A stretch of 64,000 bases of DNA from Betaproteobacteria bacterium (GTDB lineage: Bacteria; Pseudomonadota; Gammaproteobacteria; Burkholderiales; Burkholderiaceae_C). A program made the position numbers and the translations under genes. Within the stretch, counting starts at the first letter, position 1, and every line of letters begins with the position of its first letter. The stretch covers positions 141,420 to 205,419 of the forward strand of contig CANGHH010000009.1 of NCBI GenBank assembly GCA_947453725.1, given 5' to 3'. Under the pieces are notes generated by a model. It saw only the letters and a program-made list of their open reading frames with translations. It did not search any database and was not told the origin of the DNA. Of the stretch, positions 17,474-27,039 are shown piece after piece.

Positions 17474-18532
17474 ATGAACACTGCAGTCCTGTCCGCCGAT
17501 GGCGCAACCAGCGATGCGCTGCAAAAGAGTGAAGGCGTCTGGCACGCTGCCTGGCGCCGCTTCAAGGGCGACCGCGTCGGCCTCGTGTCGCTGGTCGTCG
17601 TCGCCGCCTACCTGCTGCTGATCGCGCTGGCCAGCCTCGGTCTGGTGGCCCAGGGCTGGCAGACCGAAGTCGGCGTGCCCGATGCGCCGCCCACTTTCAT
17701 CGGACCGGCCCACACGCAGGAAGCTGGCGTCATCGAAACGCCGAAGGGCTCGAATGTCGACTTGAGCGACATCGACCCGCTGGCCCCGCGCTACCAGGAA
17801 TGGGCCGAGCGCGCGGCGAAGTTCCAGACCAGCGAAACGGTCAAGGCCACGACCCTGCCTTTCGGCGGCGACCGCCTGGGCCGCGACGTGCTGAGCAAGA
17901 CCATCAAGGGCACCGAGATCTCGGTCTTCGTCGGCGTCGCCGCGGCGCTGGTGGCGGCCGCCATCGGCACGCTGCTGGGCGCCTTCGGTGGTTTCTTCGG
18001 CGGCAAGGTCGGCGACCTGCTCGAGTGGGTCTACAACGTCTTCGAGAGCATCCCCAACATCCTGCTGATCTTCGCCTTCGCGGCGGTGGCCGGCCGCGGC
18101 GTGCAGAGCGTGGTCATCATCCTGGCCTTCACCGGCTGGACCGGCATGTACCGCCAGGTCCGCGCCGAGTTCATCAAGCACAGCAGCCGCGAATACGTGC
18201 GCAGCGCCGAGGCCATCGGCGCCAGCACGATGAGCCGCATGTTCAGGCACATCCTGCCCAACGTCAGCCACGTGGTGCTGGTGCGCATGGGCCTGCTGGT
18301 GGTCGGCTTCATCAAGGCCGAGGTGATCCTCAGCTACCTCGGCCTGGGCGTGCGCGTCGACCAGGTCAGCTGGGGCACGATGCTGGCCGAAGCGCAGGCC
18401 GAACTGATCCTCGGCCACTGGTGGCAGCTGGTCGCGGCGACGGTCTTCATGGCGGTCTTCGTCACCGCCTTCTCCTTGATGGCCGACGCGCTGCGCGATG
18501 CGCTCGACCCCAAACTGCGCGGGCTGGAGTAA
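17474..18532 (+). CDS. ABC transporter permease (YejE/DppC type)
   Basis: 352 aa. One N-terminal membrane helix (near GLVSLVVVAAYLLLIALA) is followed by a periplasmic segment of about 90 residues (TEVGVPDAPPTF to the KATTLPFG region), then the DppC core with GRDVLSKTIKGTEISV and the EAA loop SREYVRSAEAIGASTMSRM. It ends with DALDPKLRGLE, as DppC/OppC proteins do. The longer first loop resembles YejE more than DppC. It pairs with the permease at 16526-17464. Confidence 0.92.
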   Translation: MNTAVLSADGATSDALQKSEGVWHAAWRRFKGDRVGLVSLVVVAAYLLLIALASLGLVAQGWQTEVGVPDAPPTFIGPAHTQEAGVIETPKGSNVDLSDIDPLAPRYQEWAERAAKFQTSETVKATTLPFGGDRLGRDVLSKTIKGTEISVFVGVAAALVAAAIGTLLGAFGGFFGGKVGDLLEWVYNVFESIPNILLIFAFAAVAGRGVQSVVIILAFTGWTGMYRQVRAEFIKHSSREYVRSAEAIGASTMSRMFRHILPNVSHVVLVRMGLLVVGFIKAEVILSYLGLGVRVDQVSWGTMLAEAQAELILGHWWQLVAATVFMAVFVTAFSLMADALRDALDPKLRGLE

Positions 18533-18535
18533 GCG

Positions 18536-20197
18536 ATGCTGCTGTCGATCCAAGACCTGAAGGTGGCCTTCCGCATGGGCAAGGGCGTGCGCGCCGAAGC
18601 GGTGAAGGGCGTGTCTTTCGATATCCCCGAGCACACCACCGTCGCGCTGGTCGGCGAATCGGGTTCGGGCAAGAGTGTCACCGCGATGAGCGTGCTGAAC
18701 CTGCTGCCCGACAACGCCGAGCGCAGCGGCCGCATCCTTTGGCGCGGCAAAGACCTGCTGCAGGCGCAACTTCCGGAACTGCAAGCGATGCGCGGCAAGG
18801 AAATCGCCTGCGTGTTCCAGGACCCGATGAGTTCGCTGAACCCGGTGTTCAACGTCGGCCAGCAGCTGTGCGAGCCGCTGATCAAGCACATGGGCCTGAG
18901 CCGCAGCGCCGCGCTGAAGCGAGCGGAGGAACTGATGGGCGAGGTCGGCATCCCCGAGCCCAGGCGCCGCCTGGGCAGCTACCCGCACGAGATGAGCGGC
19001 GGCCAGCAGCAGCGCGTGATGATCGCGATGGCGCTGGCCTGCGAGCCCAAGCTGCTGATCGCCGACGAGCCGACCACGGCGCTGGACGTGACCATCCAGC
19101 GGCAGATCCTGGAACTGCTGGGCAAGCTGAAGAGCGAACGCCAGATGAGCGTGCTCTTCATCAGCCACGACCTGGGTCTGGTGGGCGAAATCGCCGACCG
19201 CGTGGTGGTGATGCGCAACGGCATCATCCGCGAACAGGGCCCCGTTTCGCAGATCTTCGAGGCGCCCAAGGACGACTACACCAAGGCCCTGCTGGCCTGC
19301 CGCCCCAGCCTGGAAGGCAACCCCCGGCGGCTGATGGTGATCGACGACCACATGGCGGGCCGTGACGCTTCCAGCAACTTCAAGGCCAAGGACGCCAACG
19401 CGCCCGTGGTGCTGGAAGTCAGGGCCCTGGCCAAGAGCTTCTGGCTGCGGCAGGGCGTCTTCGGCAAGCGCGAATTCAAGGCCGTGCAGAACGTCAACTT
19501 CCAGCTGAAGAAGGGCCACACGCTGGGCGTGGTCGGCGAATCGGGCTCGGGCAAGACGACGATGGGCCTGACCCTGCTGCGCCTGCACGAACCGACCGCT
19601 GGCGAGGTCATCTTCGATGGCCAGAACCTGCTGAAGCTGTCCGACAAGCAGCGCCAGGTGATGCGCCGGCGCATCCAGATCGTCTTCCAGAACCCCTACG
19701 CCAGCCTGAACCCGCGCTTCACCATCGGCCAGACCCTGCTCGAGCCGATGGTCATCCACGGCATCGGCCAAGACACGGCCGAGCGCGAACAGCGGGCCCG
19801 CGCGCTGCTGGAGAAGGTCGGCCTCGACGGCCGCGCCTTCGGCAAGTACCCGCATGAATTCAGCGGCGGCCAGCGCCAGCGCGTGGCCATCGCCCGCTGC
19901 CTGACGCTGAACCCCGAGGTGCTGGTGCTCGACGAAGCCGTCAGCGCGCTGGACGTGTCGGTTCAAGCGCAGGTGCTGAACCTGCTGAAGGACCTGCAGG
20001 ACGAGTTCGGCCTGAGCTACGTCTTCATCAGCCACGACCTGGCCGTGGTGCGCTTCATCAGCGACGAGGTGCTGGTGATGAAGGACGGCGTGGTCGTCGA
20101 GCAGGCCAGCGCCGCGCAGATCCTGGCGGCGCCGCAAGAGGACTACACGAAGCGGCTGCTGGCGGCCATTCCGCGCGGCTATCGCGCCGCGGCGTAG
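18536..20197 (+). CDS. fused double ATPase of the ABC importer (YejF type, DppD-DppF fusion)
   Basis: 553 aa containing two complete ABC domains. Domain 1 has Walker A GESGSGKS (residues 40-47), signature MSGGQQQR and Walker [13 protein letters not shown]. Domain 2 has Walker A GESGSGKT (about 334-341), signature FSGGQRQR and [12 protein letters not shown]. The second Walker B carries DEA rather than DEP, as is common in DppF. It provides both ATPase subunits for the permeases just upstream, 3 bases away. The fused form is typical of YejF and GsiA. Confidence 0.93.
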   Translation: MLLSIQDLKVAFRMGKGVRAEAVKGVSFDIPEHTTVALVGESGSGKSVTAMSVLNLLPDNAERSGRILWRGKDLLQAQLPELQAMRGKEIACVFQDPMSSLNPVFNVGQQLCEPLIKHMGLSRSAALKRAEELMGEVGIPEPRRRLGSYPHEMSGGQQQRVMIAMALACEPKLLIADEPTTALDVTIQRQILELLGKLKSERQMSVLFISHDLGLVGEIADRVVVMRNGIIREQGPVSQIFEAPKDDYTKALLACRPSLEGNPRRLMVIDDHMAGRDASSNFKAKDANAPVVLEVRALAKSFWLRQGVFGKREFKAVQNVNFQLKKGHTLGVVGESGSGKTTMGLTLLRLHEPTAGEVIFDGQNLLKLSDKQRQVMRRRIQIVFQNPYASLNPRFTIGQTLLEPMVIHGIGQDTAEREQRARALLEKVGLDGRAFGKYPHEFSGGQRQRVAIARCLTLNPEVLVLDEAVSALDVSVQAQVLNLLKDLQDEFGLSYVFISHDLAVVRFISDEVLVMKDGVVVEQASAAQILAAPQEDYTKRLLAAIPRGYRAAA

Positions 20198-20218
20198 TAG
20201 TAGCCATAGGTCGGCGGG

Positions 20219-20235
20219 GTGCCGGCTGCCGGCAC
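20219..20235. terminator. small hairpin between the transporter and tph genes
   Basis: GTGCCGG (20219-20225) and CCGGCAC (20229-20235) form a perfect 7-bp stem with a 3-base loop, 21 bases after the ATPase stop. There is no T-tract, so it may only weaken read-through into tphC or stabilise the upstream mRNA end. Confidence 0.35.
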
Positions 20236-20263
20236 ACTGGCGGGCTACAACCGAAACCCGCCC

Positions 20264-21256
20264 ATGCCGTCGCCACGCCTTGCTCTGAACCACCGCCGCC
20301 AGTTGTTGCGCGGCATCGCCGCCACGCTCGCGGCACCCGCCCTGGGCAGCGCCCGCGCGCAGGCCACTCCGAAGAGCCTGCGCCTGGTCGTGCCCTTCCC
20401 GGCCGGCGGCACCGCCGATGTGCTGCCGCGCATCGTGGCCGAGAAGCTGCAGCCGCACTACCCCGGCGGCGTGGTCGTCGACAACCGTGCCGGGGCCGGC
20501 GGCAACATCGGCGCCGAGGCCGTGTTCCGCAGCCCGGCCGACGGCGCCACGCTGCTCTTCGCGCCGCCCGGGCCGATCGCCATCAACCAGTTCCTCTACC
20601 CCAAGCTCGGCTACGACGCCAACCTCTGGTTGCCGATCACCGTGCTGGCGACGGTGCCCAATGTGCTGGCCGTCAGTCCGAAGTTGCCAGTGGCCACGCT
20701 GCGCGAATTCATCGCCTACCTGAAGGCCAACCCCGGCAAGGTCAGCTACGCCTCGCAGGGCAACGGCAGCACCTCGCACCTGACGGCCAACCTGTTCATG
20801 GCGCTGACGCAGACGCAGATGTCGCACATCCCCTACAAGGGCACGTCGCCGGCGCTGGTCGACCTGATGGGCAGCCAGGTGGACCTGTTCTTCGACAACA
20901 TCGGTTCGTCGGGCCCGCAGCACGAAGCCGGCAAGCTGCGTGTGCTGGCGGTCGCCGACGAACAGCGTTCCAGCGCGCTGCCCAAAGTGCCGACCTTCGC
21001 CGAAGCGGGTCTGCCCGGCATGGTGGCGGTGACCTGGTTCGCCGGCGTCGCGCCGCCCGGCACGCCGCCGGCGCTGGTGGCGGCCATCAGCAGGCAGATC
21101 GCCGATGCGCTGGCCGACGCCGAGGTGCAGCGCCGCTACGCCGAACAGGGTGCGGTGCCGCGCGGCTGGTCGCCCGAACGCAGCGCCGCCTTCTTCAAGG
21201 CCGAGCGCGACAAATGGAGCCAGGTGATCCGCTCGGCCAACGTGAAGGTGGAATGA
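20264..21256 (+). CDS. tphC: terephthalate-type Bug/TctC periplasmic binding protein
   Basis: 330 aa with an arginine-rich leader ([20 protein letters not shown]...ARAQ) and a Bug body: [33 protein letters not shown] and [19 protein letters not shown]. It heads a set in the exact order tphC-tphA2-tphA3-tphB known for terephthalate degraders, where TphC is needed for uptake with a TctAB-type transporter. No tctA/tctB is in the window. It ends in an ATGA overlap with tphA2. The ATG has no strong ribosome site; only 66 bases separate it from the ATPase gene, so read-through transcription is possible. Confidence 0.85.
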   Translation: MPSPRLALNHRRQLLRGIAATLAAPALGSARAQATPKSLRLVVPFPAGGTADVLPRIVAEKLQPHYPGGVVVDNRAGAGGNIGAEAVFRSPADGATLLFAPPGPIAINQFLYPKLGYDANLWLPITVLATVPNVLAVSPKLPVATLREFIAYLKANPGKVSYASQGNGSTSHLTANLFMALTQTQMSHIPYKGTSPALVDLMGSQVDLFFDNIGSSGPQHEAGKLRVLAVADEQRSSALPKVPTFAEAGLPGMVAVTWFAGVAPPGTPPALVAAISRQIADALADAEVQRRYAEQGAVPRGWSPERSAAFFKAERDKWSQVIRSANVKVE

Positions 21257-22521
21257 GCTTGGACCCGCTTGCGGCCGATATCCGCTGGCAGCCGGGCCTG
21301 ACCCGCGTGCCCTTCGCGGCCTACCAGAGCGAGGAACTGCTGGCCCAGGAACAGCAGCGCCTGTTCGAAGGCCCGACCTGGAACTACCTGTGCCTTGACG
21401 TCGAACTGCCGCAGCCCGGCAGCTACCGCAGCACCTTCATCGGCACGACGCCGGTGGTCGTGGTGCGCGACACCGACGGCACGCTGCGCGGCTTCGAGAA
21501 CCGCTGCGCGCACCGCGGCGCGCTGATCGTGCTGGACCAGGCCGGCCACACCGACAAGGGCTTCCAGTGCGTCTACCACGCCTGGAGCTACGACCTGCAG
21601 GGCAAGCTGACCGGCGTGGCCTTCCAGAAGGGCGTGAAGGGCGCGGGCGGCATGCCGGCCACCTTCGACCGCGCCGATCACGGTCCGCGTCGGCTGCGGG
21701 TCACGGCCTACTGCGGGCTGGTCTTCGGGACCTTCTCCGACGCCACGCCGGCCATCGAAGACCACCTGGGTGCGGCGATCTGCGCGCGCATCCAGCGCGT
21801 GATGCACAAGCCGGTGCAGGTCATCGCGCGCTACACGCAGGCCTTGCCGAACAACTGGAAGCTCTACGTCGAGAACGTCAAGGACAGCTACCACGCCAGC
21901 CTGCTGCACCTGTTCTTCACCACCTTCGAGCTGAACCGGCTGTCGCAGAAGGGCGGTGTCATCGTCAGCGAGTGCGGCGGCCACCACGTCAGCTATTCGA
22001 TGACCGACCGGGCTGTCGAAACCGGCCAGCGCAGCAGCGCCGACAGCAGCTACCGCGACCAGGGCCTGCGCTCGGACCAGCAGCGCTACCGCCTGCGCGA
22101 TCCCAGCGTGCTGCAAGGCTTCACCGAGTACGGCGACGGCATCACGCTGCAGATCCTGTCGATGTTCCCGGGCTTCGTGCTGCAGCAGATCCAGAACTGC
22201 CTGGCCGTGCGCCAGGTGCTGCCGCGCGACCTGACCCACACCGACCTGCACTGGACCGTGCTGGGCTACGCCGACGACACGCCCGAACAGCGCGAGGTCC
22301 GGCTGAAGCAGGGCAACCTGATCGGCCCGGCTGGTTTCATCTCGATGGAAGACGGCGCGGTCGGCGGCTTCGTGCAGCGCGGCATCGCCGGCGCCGGCGG
22401 CCTGCAGGGCGTGCTGGAAATGGGCGGCGCCGACGCCGCCAGCGGCGAGGGCCGCGCCACCGAGACCAGCGTGCGCGGTTTCTGGAAAGCCTACCGCCGT
22501 CAGATGGGGCTGCCCGCATGA
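21253..22521 (+). CDS. tphA2: terephthalate 1,2-dioxygenase large (alpha) subunit
   Basis: 422 aa. Rieske site CAHRG (C85, H87) and CVYHAW (C106, H109); catalytic iron ligands in DSYHASLLH (H214, H219). Stretches such as [26 protein letters not shown] and [20 protein letters not shown] match the Comamonas TphA2 sequence as I remember it, over most of the length. It inserts O2 into terephthalate to give 1,2-dihydroxy-3,5-cyclohexadiene-1,4-dicarboxylate, using electrons from the reductase TphA1, which is not encoded nearby. The start overlaps the tphC stop and the end overlaps the tphA3 start, so translation is coupled. Confidence 0.92.
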   Translation: MSLDPLAADIRWQPGLTRVPFAAYQSEELLAQEQQRLFEGPTWNYLCLDVELPQPGSYRSTFIGTTPVVVVRDTDGTLRGFENRCAHRGALIVLDQAGHTDKGFQCVYHAWSYDLQGKLTGVAFQKGVKGAGGMPATFDRADHGPRRLRVTAYCGLVFGTFSDATPAIEDHLGAAICARIQRVMHKPVQVIARYTQALPNNWKLYVENVKDSYHASLLHLFFTTFELNRLSQKGGVIVSECGGHHVSYSMTDRAVETGQRSSADSSYRDQGLRSDQQRYRLRDPSVLQGFTEYGDGITLQILSMFPGFVLQQIQNCLAVRQVLPRDLTHTDLHWTVLGYADDTPEQREVRLKQGNLIGPAGFISMEDGAVGGFVQRGIAGAGGLQGVLEMGGADAASGEGRATETSVRGFWKAYRRQMGLPA

Positions 22522-22997
22522 ACGCCACGCCCGCGATCACCGCGCTCGACCTGGCCGCCTTCAACGCGGCCTACGCCCGCGCCATCGACAGCGACACGCT
22601 CGAGGCCTGGCCGGCCTTCTTCACCGAGCGCTGCCGCTACCGCATCACCCACGCCGAGGCCCAGGCCGAAGGCCTGCCCGGCGGCCTGGTCTACGCCGAC
22701 AGCCGCGCGATGCTGGAAGACCGCATCGCCGCGCTGCGCGAGGCCAACATCTTCGAGCCCCAGCGCTACCGCCACATCCTGGGCTGGCCGCACCTGCTGG
22801 CCGCCGACGGTGACAGCGCGCAGGCCGAGACGCCGTTCGCCGTGGTGCGAACGATGCACAGCGGCGAGCAGATGGTCTTCGCCAGTGGCGTCTACATCGA
22901 CCGCCTGGTGCGCGGCGCCGGCGGCCTGCGGCTGGCCGAGCGCCTGGTGGTCTGCGACAGCCGCCGTACCGACACCCTGCTGGCGCTGCCGCTGTGA
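22518..22997 (+). CDS. tphA3: terephthalate 1,2-dioxygenase small (beta) subunit
   Basis: 159 aa from [15 protein letters not shown]; the ATG overlaps the tphA2 stop. It shows the small-subunit pattern [40 protein letters not shown] and the C-terminal [14 protein letters not shown], matching TphA3 as remembered. It is structural and completes the dioxygenase with TphA2. Its stop overlaps the GTG of tphB, so all three genes form one translationally coupled unit. Confidence 0.92.
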   Translation: MNATPAITALDLAAFNAAYARAIDSDTLEAWPAFFTERCRYRITHAEAQAEGLPGGLVYADSRAMLEDRIAALREANIFEPQRYRHILGWPHLLAADGDSAQAETPFAVVRTMHSGEQMVFASGVYIDRLVRGAGGLRLAERLVVCDSRRTDTLLALPL

Positions 22998-23941
22998 GCC
23001 CCGCGCTGCCGCGCCTGGCCTTGACGCTGGGCGACCCCAACGGCATCGGCCCCGAGATCGTGCTGCAGGCCCTGCAGGCCGCGCCGCAGTGGCGTTCGCA
23101 CGTGACGGTGTTTGGCCCGCCCGACGTGCTCGCCGCGGCGGCGCAGGTGCTGGGTCTGCAGGCGCTGCTCGGAGAACTCGATGTCGTCCCTGTTGGCCTG
23201 ATGCCCACCGGCACGCACCGCTGGGGCGCCATCGACGCCCACGCCGGCCGCAGCGCCGTGGCCAGCGCCACCGCCGCGCTGCAGTCCTGCCAGGCCGGCC
23301 ATCACGCGGCCGTCATCGCGGCGCCCCACCACGAGACCGCCATCCACCAGGCCGGCATCGCGTTCAGCGGCTACCCGTCGCTGGTGGCGCGGGTCTGCGG
23401 GTTGTCCGAAGACCAGGTTTTCCTGATGCTGGTCGGCGGCGGCCTGCGCATCGTCCACGTGACCCTGCACGAGAGTGTGGCCACGGCGCTGGCCCGCCTG
23501 ACGCCCGAGCTGGTCGAGCGCGCCACGCGGGCCGGTGTCGCGGCCTGCGCAATGCTGGGCCAGTCGCGGCCGCCGGTGGCGCTGTTCGGCATCAACCCGC
23601 ATGCCTCGGAAGGCACGCTGTTCGGGCCTGAAGACGCTGCCATCACGGTGCCCGCCGCCGCGGCGCTGCGTGCGCAGGGCCTGGACCTCACTGGCCCGGC
23701 CGGCGCCGACATGTTGCTGGCCGACCGCGCGCACGGGCTCTACGTGGCGATCTTCCACGACCAGGGCCACATCCCGGTGAAACTGCTGGCGCCGCAGGCC
23801 GCCAGCGCCTTGAGCATCGGCGCCGGCGTGCTGCTGTCGAGCGTCGGCCACGGCAGCGCGATGGACATCGCCGGTCGGGGCCGGGCCCGGCCCGACGCGC
23901 TGCTGCGCACGCTGGGGCTTTTCAGCGGCCTGACCGGCTGA
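22994..23941 (+). CDS. tphB: 1,2-dihydroxy-3,5-cyclohexadiene-1,4-dicarboxylate dehydrogenase (PdxA family)
   Basis: 315 aa beginning at GTG ([21 protein letters not shown]), overlapping the tphA3 stop as GTGA. PdxA-family metal and substrate residues are visible in [29 protein letters not shown] and [14 protein letters not shown]. Length and these phrases fit TphB of terephthalate operons rather than housekeeping PdxA. It oxidises and decarboxylates the diol made by TphA2A3 to protocatechuate using NAD(P). Protocatechuate ring-cleavage genes are not in this window. Confidence 0.9.
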   Translation: MSPALPRLALTLGDPNGIGPEIVLQALQAAPQWRSHVTVFGPPDVLAAAAQVLGLQALLGELDVVPVGLMPTGTHRWGAIDAHAGRSAVASATAALQSCQAGHHAAVIAAPHHETAIHQAGIAFSGYPSLVARVCGLSEDQVFLMLVGGGLRIVHVTLHESVATALARLTPELVERATRAGVAACAMLGQSRPPVALFGINPHASEGTLFGPEDAAITVPAAAALRAQGLDLTGPAGADMLLADRAHGLYVAIFHDQGHIPVKLLAPQAASALSIGAGVLLSSVGHGSAMDIAGRGRARPDALLRTLGLFSGLTG

Positions 23942-23956
23942 GGCCCGCCGCCGGCT

Positions 23957-25150
23957 TCAGGCGCTGGTCGCGCCGGCCACGTAGGCCTTGACGGCCGCCT
24001 GGTAGGTCTTGAACACCGGCGCCAGCGTCGACAGCTTCGCGCACTCGTCGGGTCCGTGGGCGTTCCTGAATTCGACGCCGAAACCGCACAGCACCTGCGT
24101 GCCGTGGGCCGACAGGAAGTTGCCGATGTTGCCCGGCCCGCAGACGACCAGCGGCGGCGCGCTGCCGAGCACTTTCGTGGCCGCGGTCTGCAGCAGCTGC
24201 GGCAGCAGCGCGTCGTGCGGCGTGTGGTAGGGCGGCCAGGTGTTGGGCTTGCTCACGCTGGACGGATGGGCGTTGCCGCATTCGCGGGCGATCTTCGCCA
24301 AGGTTTTGTCGAGCCAGGCCTGTGCGTCGGCCACGCCCCAGGCCGGCGTGACGCGGATGTCGAGCAGGCATTCGATCTTCGAGGCGGTTACCGAATGCGT
24401 CTTCGCACCGGTGCGCAGGCCGGTCACCGAGGCACGCGGCGGAATCGGGAAGTCGGCTGTGACAGCGTGTCGGCCAGCGGGCTGGCGGGCGTTGAAATCG
24501 CTGACCGCTTTCAACAGGCGCTGCAGCTTGTCGGCGGCCAGTTCGCTGGGCACGGTCTCGGCGCCGGAATGGCCCATCGCGCCGCGCAGCGTCACCGTGC
24601 TGCGGTGGAAGCCGCGCGAGCCGGTGACGATCTCGCCCAGCCCCGGGTAGCCGATGGCGCAGTGCTGGGGAAAGCCGAAACGCGCGGTGGCCGAGCGGAT
24701 GCCGCCGAAGCGGCCCGAATGTTCGTCGCAGTCGAAGACCACGGTGACGCGGCGCCGCCGTTCGCCCGAGCGCGGCGGCTTGCCGGTCAGCCTGGTGCTG
24801 CGCGCGAGCTCGCAGAACACGGCCACCGCGGCTTTCGAATCGGCACTGCCGCGGCCGTAGAGCCAGCCGTCCTCGACCGTGGCGGCGAAAGGCGCGTGGC
24901 GCCACTGGCCGAGGTCGCCGACCGGCGCGGTGTCGACGCAGGCGTTCAGCATCCAGACCTCGTCCGCGTCGGACTCGGGCGGGTTGATGACGATGGCGTC
25001 GGGCTGGCCCGGCGGGCCGGTCAGCACGTAGGCCACGCCGTTCGCGTCGAGCCAGGCGGTGATGACCCGGACGATGGCGCCCAGGTCGTTGACCAGCGCC
25101 TGGCTGGGTGTCTGCACCAGCTGCGCGAGCAGCGCCTCGACCGACTTCAT
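23957..25150 (-). CDS. M20-family metallohydrolase (ArgE/DapE-like) with altered metal ligands
   Basis: 397 aa from MKSVEALLAQL; the ATG overlaps the DUF885 stop (ATGA). The general M20 layout is clear: GWLYGRGSADSKAAVAVF, a lid domain with RGFHRSTVTLRGAMGHSG, and a final FRNAHGPDE. However, the first metal histidine of the usual HxD is cysteine (ACVDTAP), and the DEE motif reads DEH (DCDEHSG). The protein may bind metals differently or act on unusual amide or carbamate substrates. It is the last gene of a minus-strand run after iorB and DUF885. Substrate unknown. Confidence 0.85.
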   Translation of the reverse strand: MKSVEALLAQLVQTPSQALVNDLGAIVRVITAWLDANGVAYVLTGPPGQPDAIVINPPESDADEVWMLNACVDTAPVGDLGQWRHAPFAATVEDGWLYGRGSADSKAAVAVFCELARSTRLTGKPPRSGERRRRVTVVFDCDEHSGRFGGIRSATARFGFPQHCAIGYPGLGEIVTGSRGFHRSTVTLRGAMGHSGAETVPSELAADKLQRLLKAVSDFNARQPAGRHAVTADFPIPPRASVTGLRTGAKTHSVTASKIECLLDIRVTPAWGVADAQAWLDKTLAKIARECGNAHPSSVSKPNTWPPYHTPHDALLPQLLQTAATKVLGSAPPLVVCGPGNIGNFLSAHGTQVLCGFGVEFRNAHGPDECAKLSTLAPVFKTYQAAVKAYVAGATSA

Positions 25151-26976
25151 GCCGTGCCGGCCGCCCAGCGCCGCATCACGTCGCCCAGCACGTCGAGCGG
25201 CACCGAGCCGGTGGTCAGCAGCACGTCGTGGAAGGCCTTGACGTCGAATTTCGCGCCCATGGTTTTCCGGGCTTCCTCGCGCAGCTGCAGCATCCGCAGC
25301 ATGCCGATCATGTAGGCGCAGGCCTGGCCCGGGTTGGACACGTAGCGCTCGACTTCCTGCGCGCCGATGCCGTAGGCGATCGCCTGTTCGCGCGTCCATT
25401 TCTTGGCGTGCAGGCCGGTGTCGACCACCAGGCGGCGGGCGCGGAAGAGCTGGCTGTCCAGCGCACCCAGCAGGGCCACCGCGTCGCCGTCGTACCAGCC
25501 GTTGTCGATCGCCAGGCGCTCGGCGTACAGGCCCCAGCCTTCGCTGTGCGCGCTGCCGCCGCCGAAAACGCGGCGCTGGCGCCAGCGCGGCAGCTGCGTC
25601 TGTTCCTGCTGGATCGCCAGCTGGTAATGGTGGCCCGGCACCGCCTCGTGCACGGCCAGGCTGCGCATCGCGGCGATGGCGTAGACCGGGCCCGGCAGCG
25701 GCGCCCAGAACACGCCCGGCCGGCTGCCGTCCGGGGCCGGCGTGGTGTAGTGGGCGGCGGCCGTTTTCTCGGTCAGTGGCGGCTCGCGGCGCACTTCCAC
25801 CGGGGCCTTGGGCAGCAGGTTGAAGAAGGCCTGGCTGCGGCGGATGTTGTCGCGCACATAGCCGGCGTGGCGCTCGATCAGCCCGTCACGCGGGTCGGGT
25901 TCGGCCGGCGGCTGCAGACTGAGGTTCAACGCTTCGAAGCGGTCCTTGACGCTGCCGTCCTTGCGGCCCAGCGACTGCAACACGGTGTCCATCTCGCCTT
26001 CGATGCGCGCCACTTCGCGCAGGCCGATGGCGTGGATCTCGTCGGCGCTCAGCGTCGTCGTCGTGTACAGCGCCAGCGCCTGTGCGTAGGCCGCAGCGCC
26101 GTCCGGGAAGCGCCACAGGCCGGCGTCGGTGGTGGTGCGGGGCTCGATCTCGGCCATGAAGGCGTCGATACGCTGCCAGGCCGGGCGGATGCGCGTGGCC
26201 ACCAGCACCGTGGCGTCGGCGATGGCGCGCTGGCGGGTCTCGGCCGGCAGGCCCTCTATCTTCTCGCTGCGCCGGGCCAGCGCCTGCACGAACAGGTTCT
26301 GCTCGGCCGGCGGCTTCAGGAAGGACTGCACCTGGGTGCGGGCGCGGTCCAGGATGAAGCGCGGCGGCAGGGTGCCCTTGGCCGCGGCAGTGCGGGCGCG
26401 CGCGATGGCTTCGGCGATGCGCTGGTCGACCTGCTCCAGCCGCGCCACGTAGGCGGCCACGTCGTCAGGCGTGCGCATCGGGTGCGCTTCGCTCATGAAG
26501 GACACCAGGCTGACCTGGGGCCCGCCGAGCTGGCTGAAGACGAAATTCAGGTCCTCATAGGGCTCGCTGGCCAGCGTGCGTTCCAGCGACCAGCGCAGCG
26601 TGGCGGCTTCGGTGCGCTGGGTCGACGTCAGGCTGCCGGCTTCGAAGGCGGCCAGCCGCGCCAGCCCGGCGCGTGCCAGCTCGCGGGTCTTGACGCGGCG
26701 CTCGGGCGTCTGCGGTGTCAGCTGGCGTTCGAAAGCCGCCTGCTCGGCGCCGCTGAAGTACTGGCTGAAGGTGACGCGCTCGGCCGACTGCCGCATCCAG
26801 TCGGCGGCGAAGCCCTCGGCCCAGGCGTCGAAGCCGGTGACCTGGGCGGCCGCAGCGGGCGGCGCGGTGGCGGTCTGCGCGCAGCCTTGCTGCAGCCCCA
26901 GTGCGCCGGCGGCGGCGAGGGCCAGCGCGTGGCGGCGCTTGATCGGGAAGGCGGTGTTCGGGTGGGTGTTGGGCAT
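25147..26976 (-). CDS. DUF885 family putative metallocarboxypeptidase, exported
   Basis: 609 aa. A leader with [12 protein letters not shown] and a Cys at the end (LQQGC) suggests Tat or Sec export, possibly as a lipoprotein. The DUF885 hallmark HEAVPGHHYQ and the downstream HSEGWGLYAERL are present, the expected zinc site of this thermolysin-like family. It probably trims peptides in the periplasm. Its stop overlaps the M20 hydrolase start, so the two may act together on the same peptides or amides. Confidence 0.88.
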   Translation of the reverse strand: MPNTHPNTAFPIKRRHALALAAAGALGLQQGCAQTATAPPAAAAQVTGFDAWAEGFAADWMRQSAERVTFSQYFSGAEQAAFERQLTPQTPERRVKTRELARAGLARLAAFEAGSLTSTQRTEAATLRWSLERTLASEPYEDLNFVFSQLGGPQVSLVSFMSEAHPMRTPDDVAAYVARLEQVDQRIAEAIARARTAAAKGTLPPRFILDRARTQVQSFLKPPAEQNLFVQALARRSEKIEGLPAETRQRAIADATVLVATRIRPAWQRIDAFMAEIEPRTTTDAGLWRFPDGAAAYAQALALYTTTTLSADEIHAIGLREVARIEGEMDTVLQSLGRKDGSVKDRFEALNLSLQPPAEPDPRDGLIERHAGYVRDNIRRSQAFFNLLPKAPVEVRREPPLTEKTAAAHYTTPAPDGSRPGVFWAPLPGPVYAIAAMRSLAVHEAVPGHHYQLAIQQEQTQLPRWRQRRVFGGGSAHSEGWGLYAERLAIDNGWYDGDAVALLGALDSQLFRARRLVVDTGLHAKKWTREQAIAYGIGAQEVERYVSNPGQACAYMIGMLRMLQLREEARKTMGAKFDVKAFHDVLLTTGSVPLDVLGDVMRRWAAGTA

Positions 26977-27039
26977 GGTGGCCGGCAGTCTATGCCAGCG
27001 CCCGCCGACCGTCCGCCGCCCGCCTGCGCAGGCGCCGGC

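Noticed and set aside
16379..20923. A 1514-codon open frame on the minus strand
   Set aside because: It lies antisense to the permease, ATPase and tphC genes, all with clear family motifs. Its translation is His/Gln/Arg/Ala-rich with no domain, a typical high-GC shadow.
22994..23941. Housekeeping pdxA for vitamin B6 synthesis
   Set aside because: Position after tphA3, overlap with it and TphB-like phrases favour the terephthalate diol dehydrogenase.
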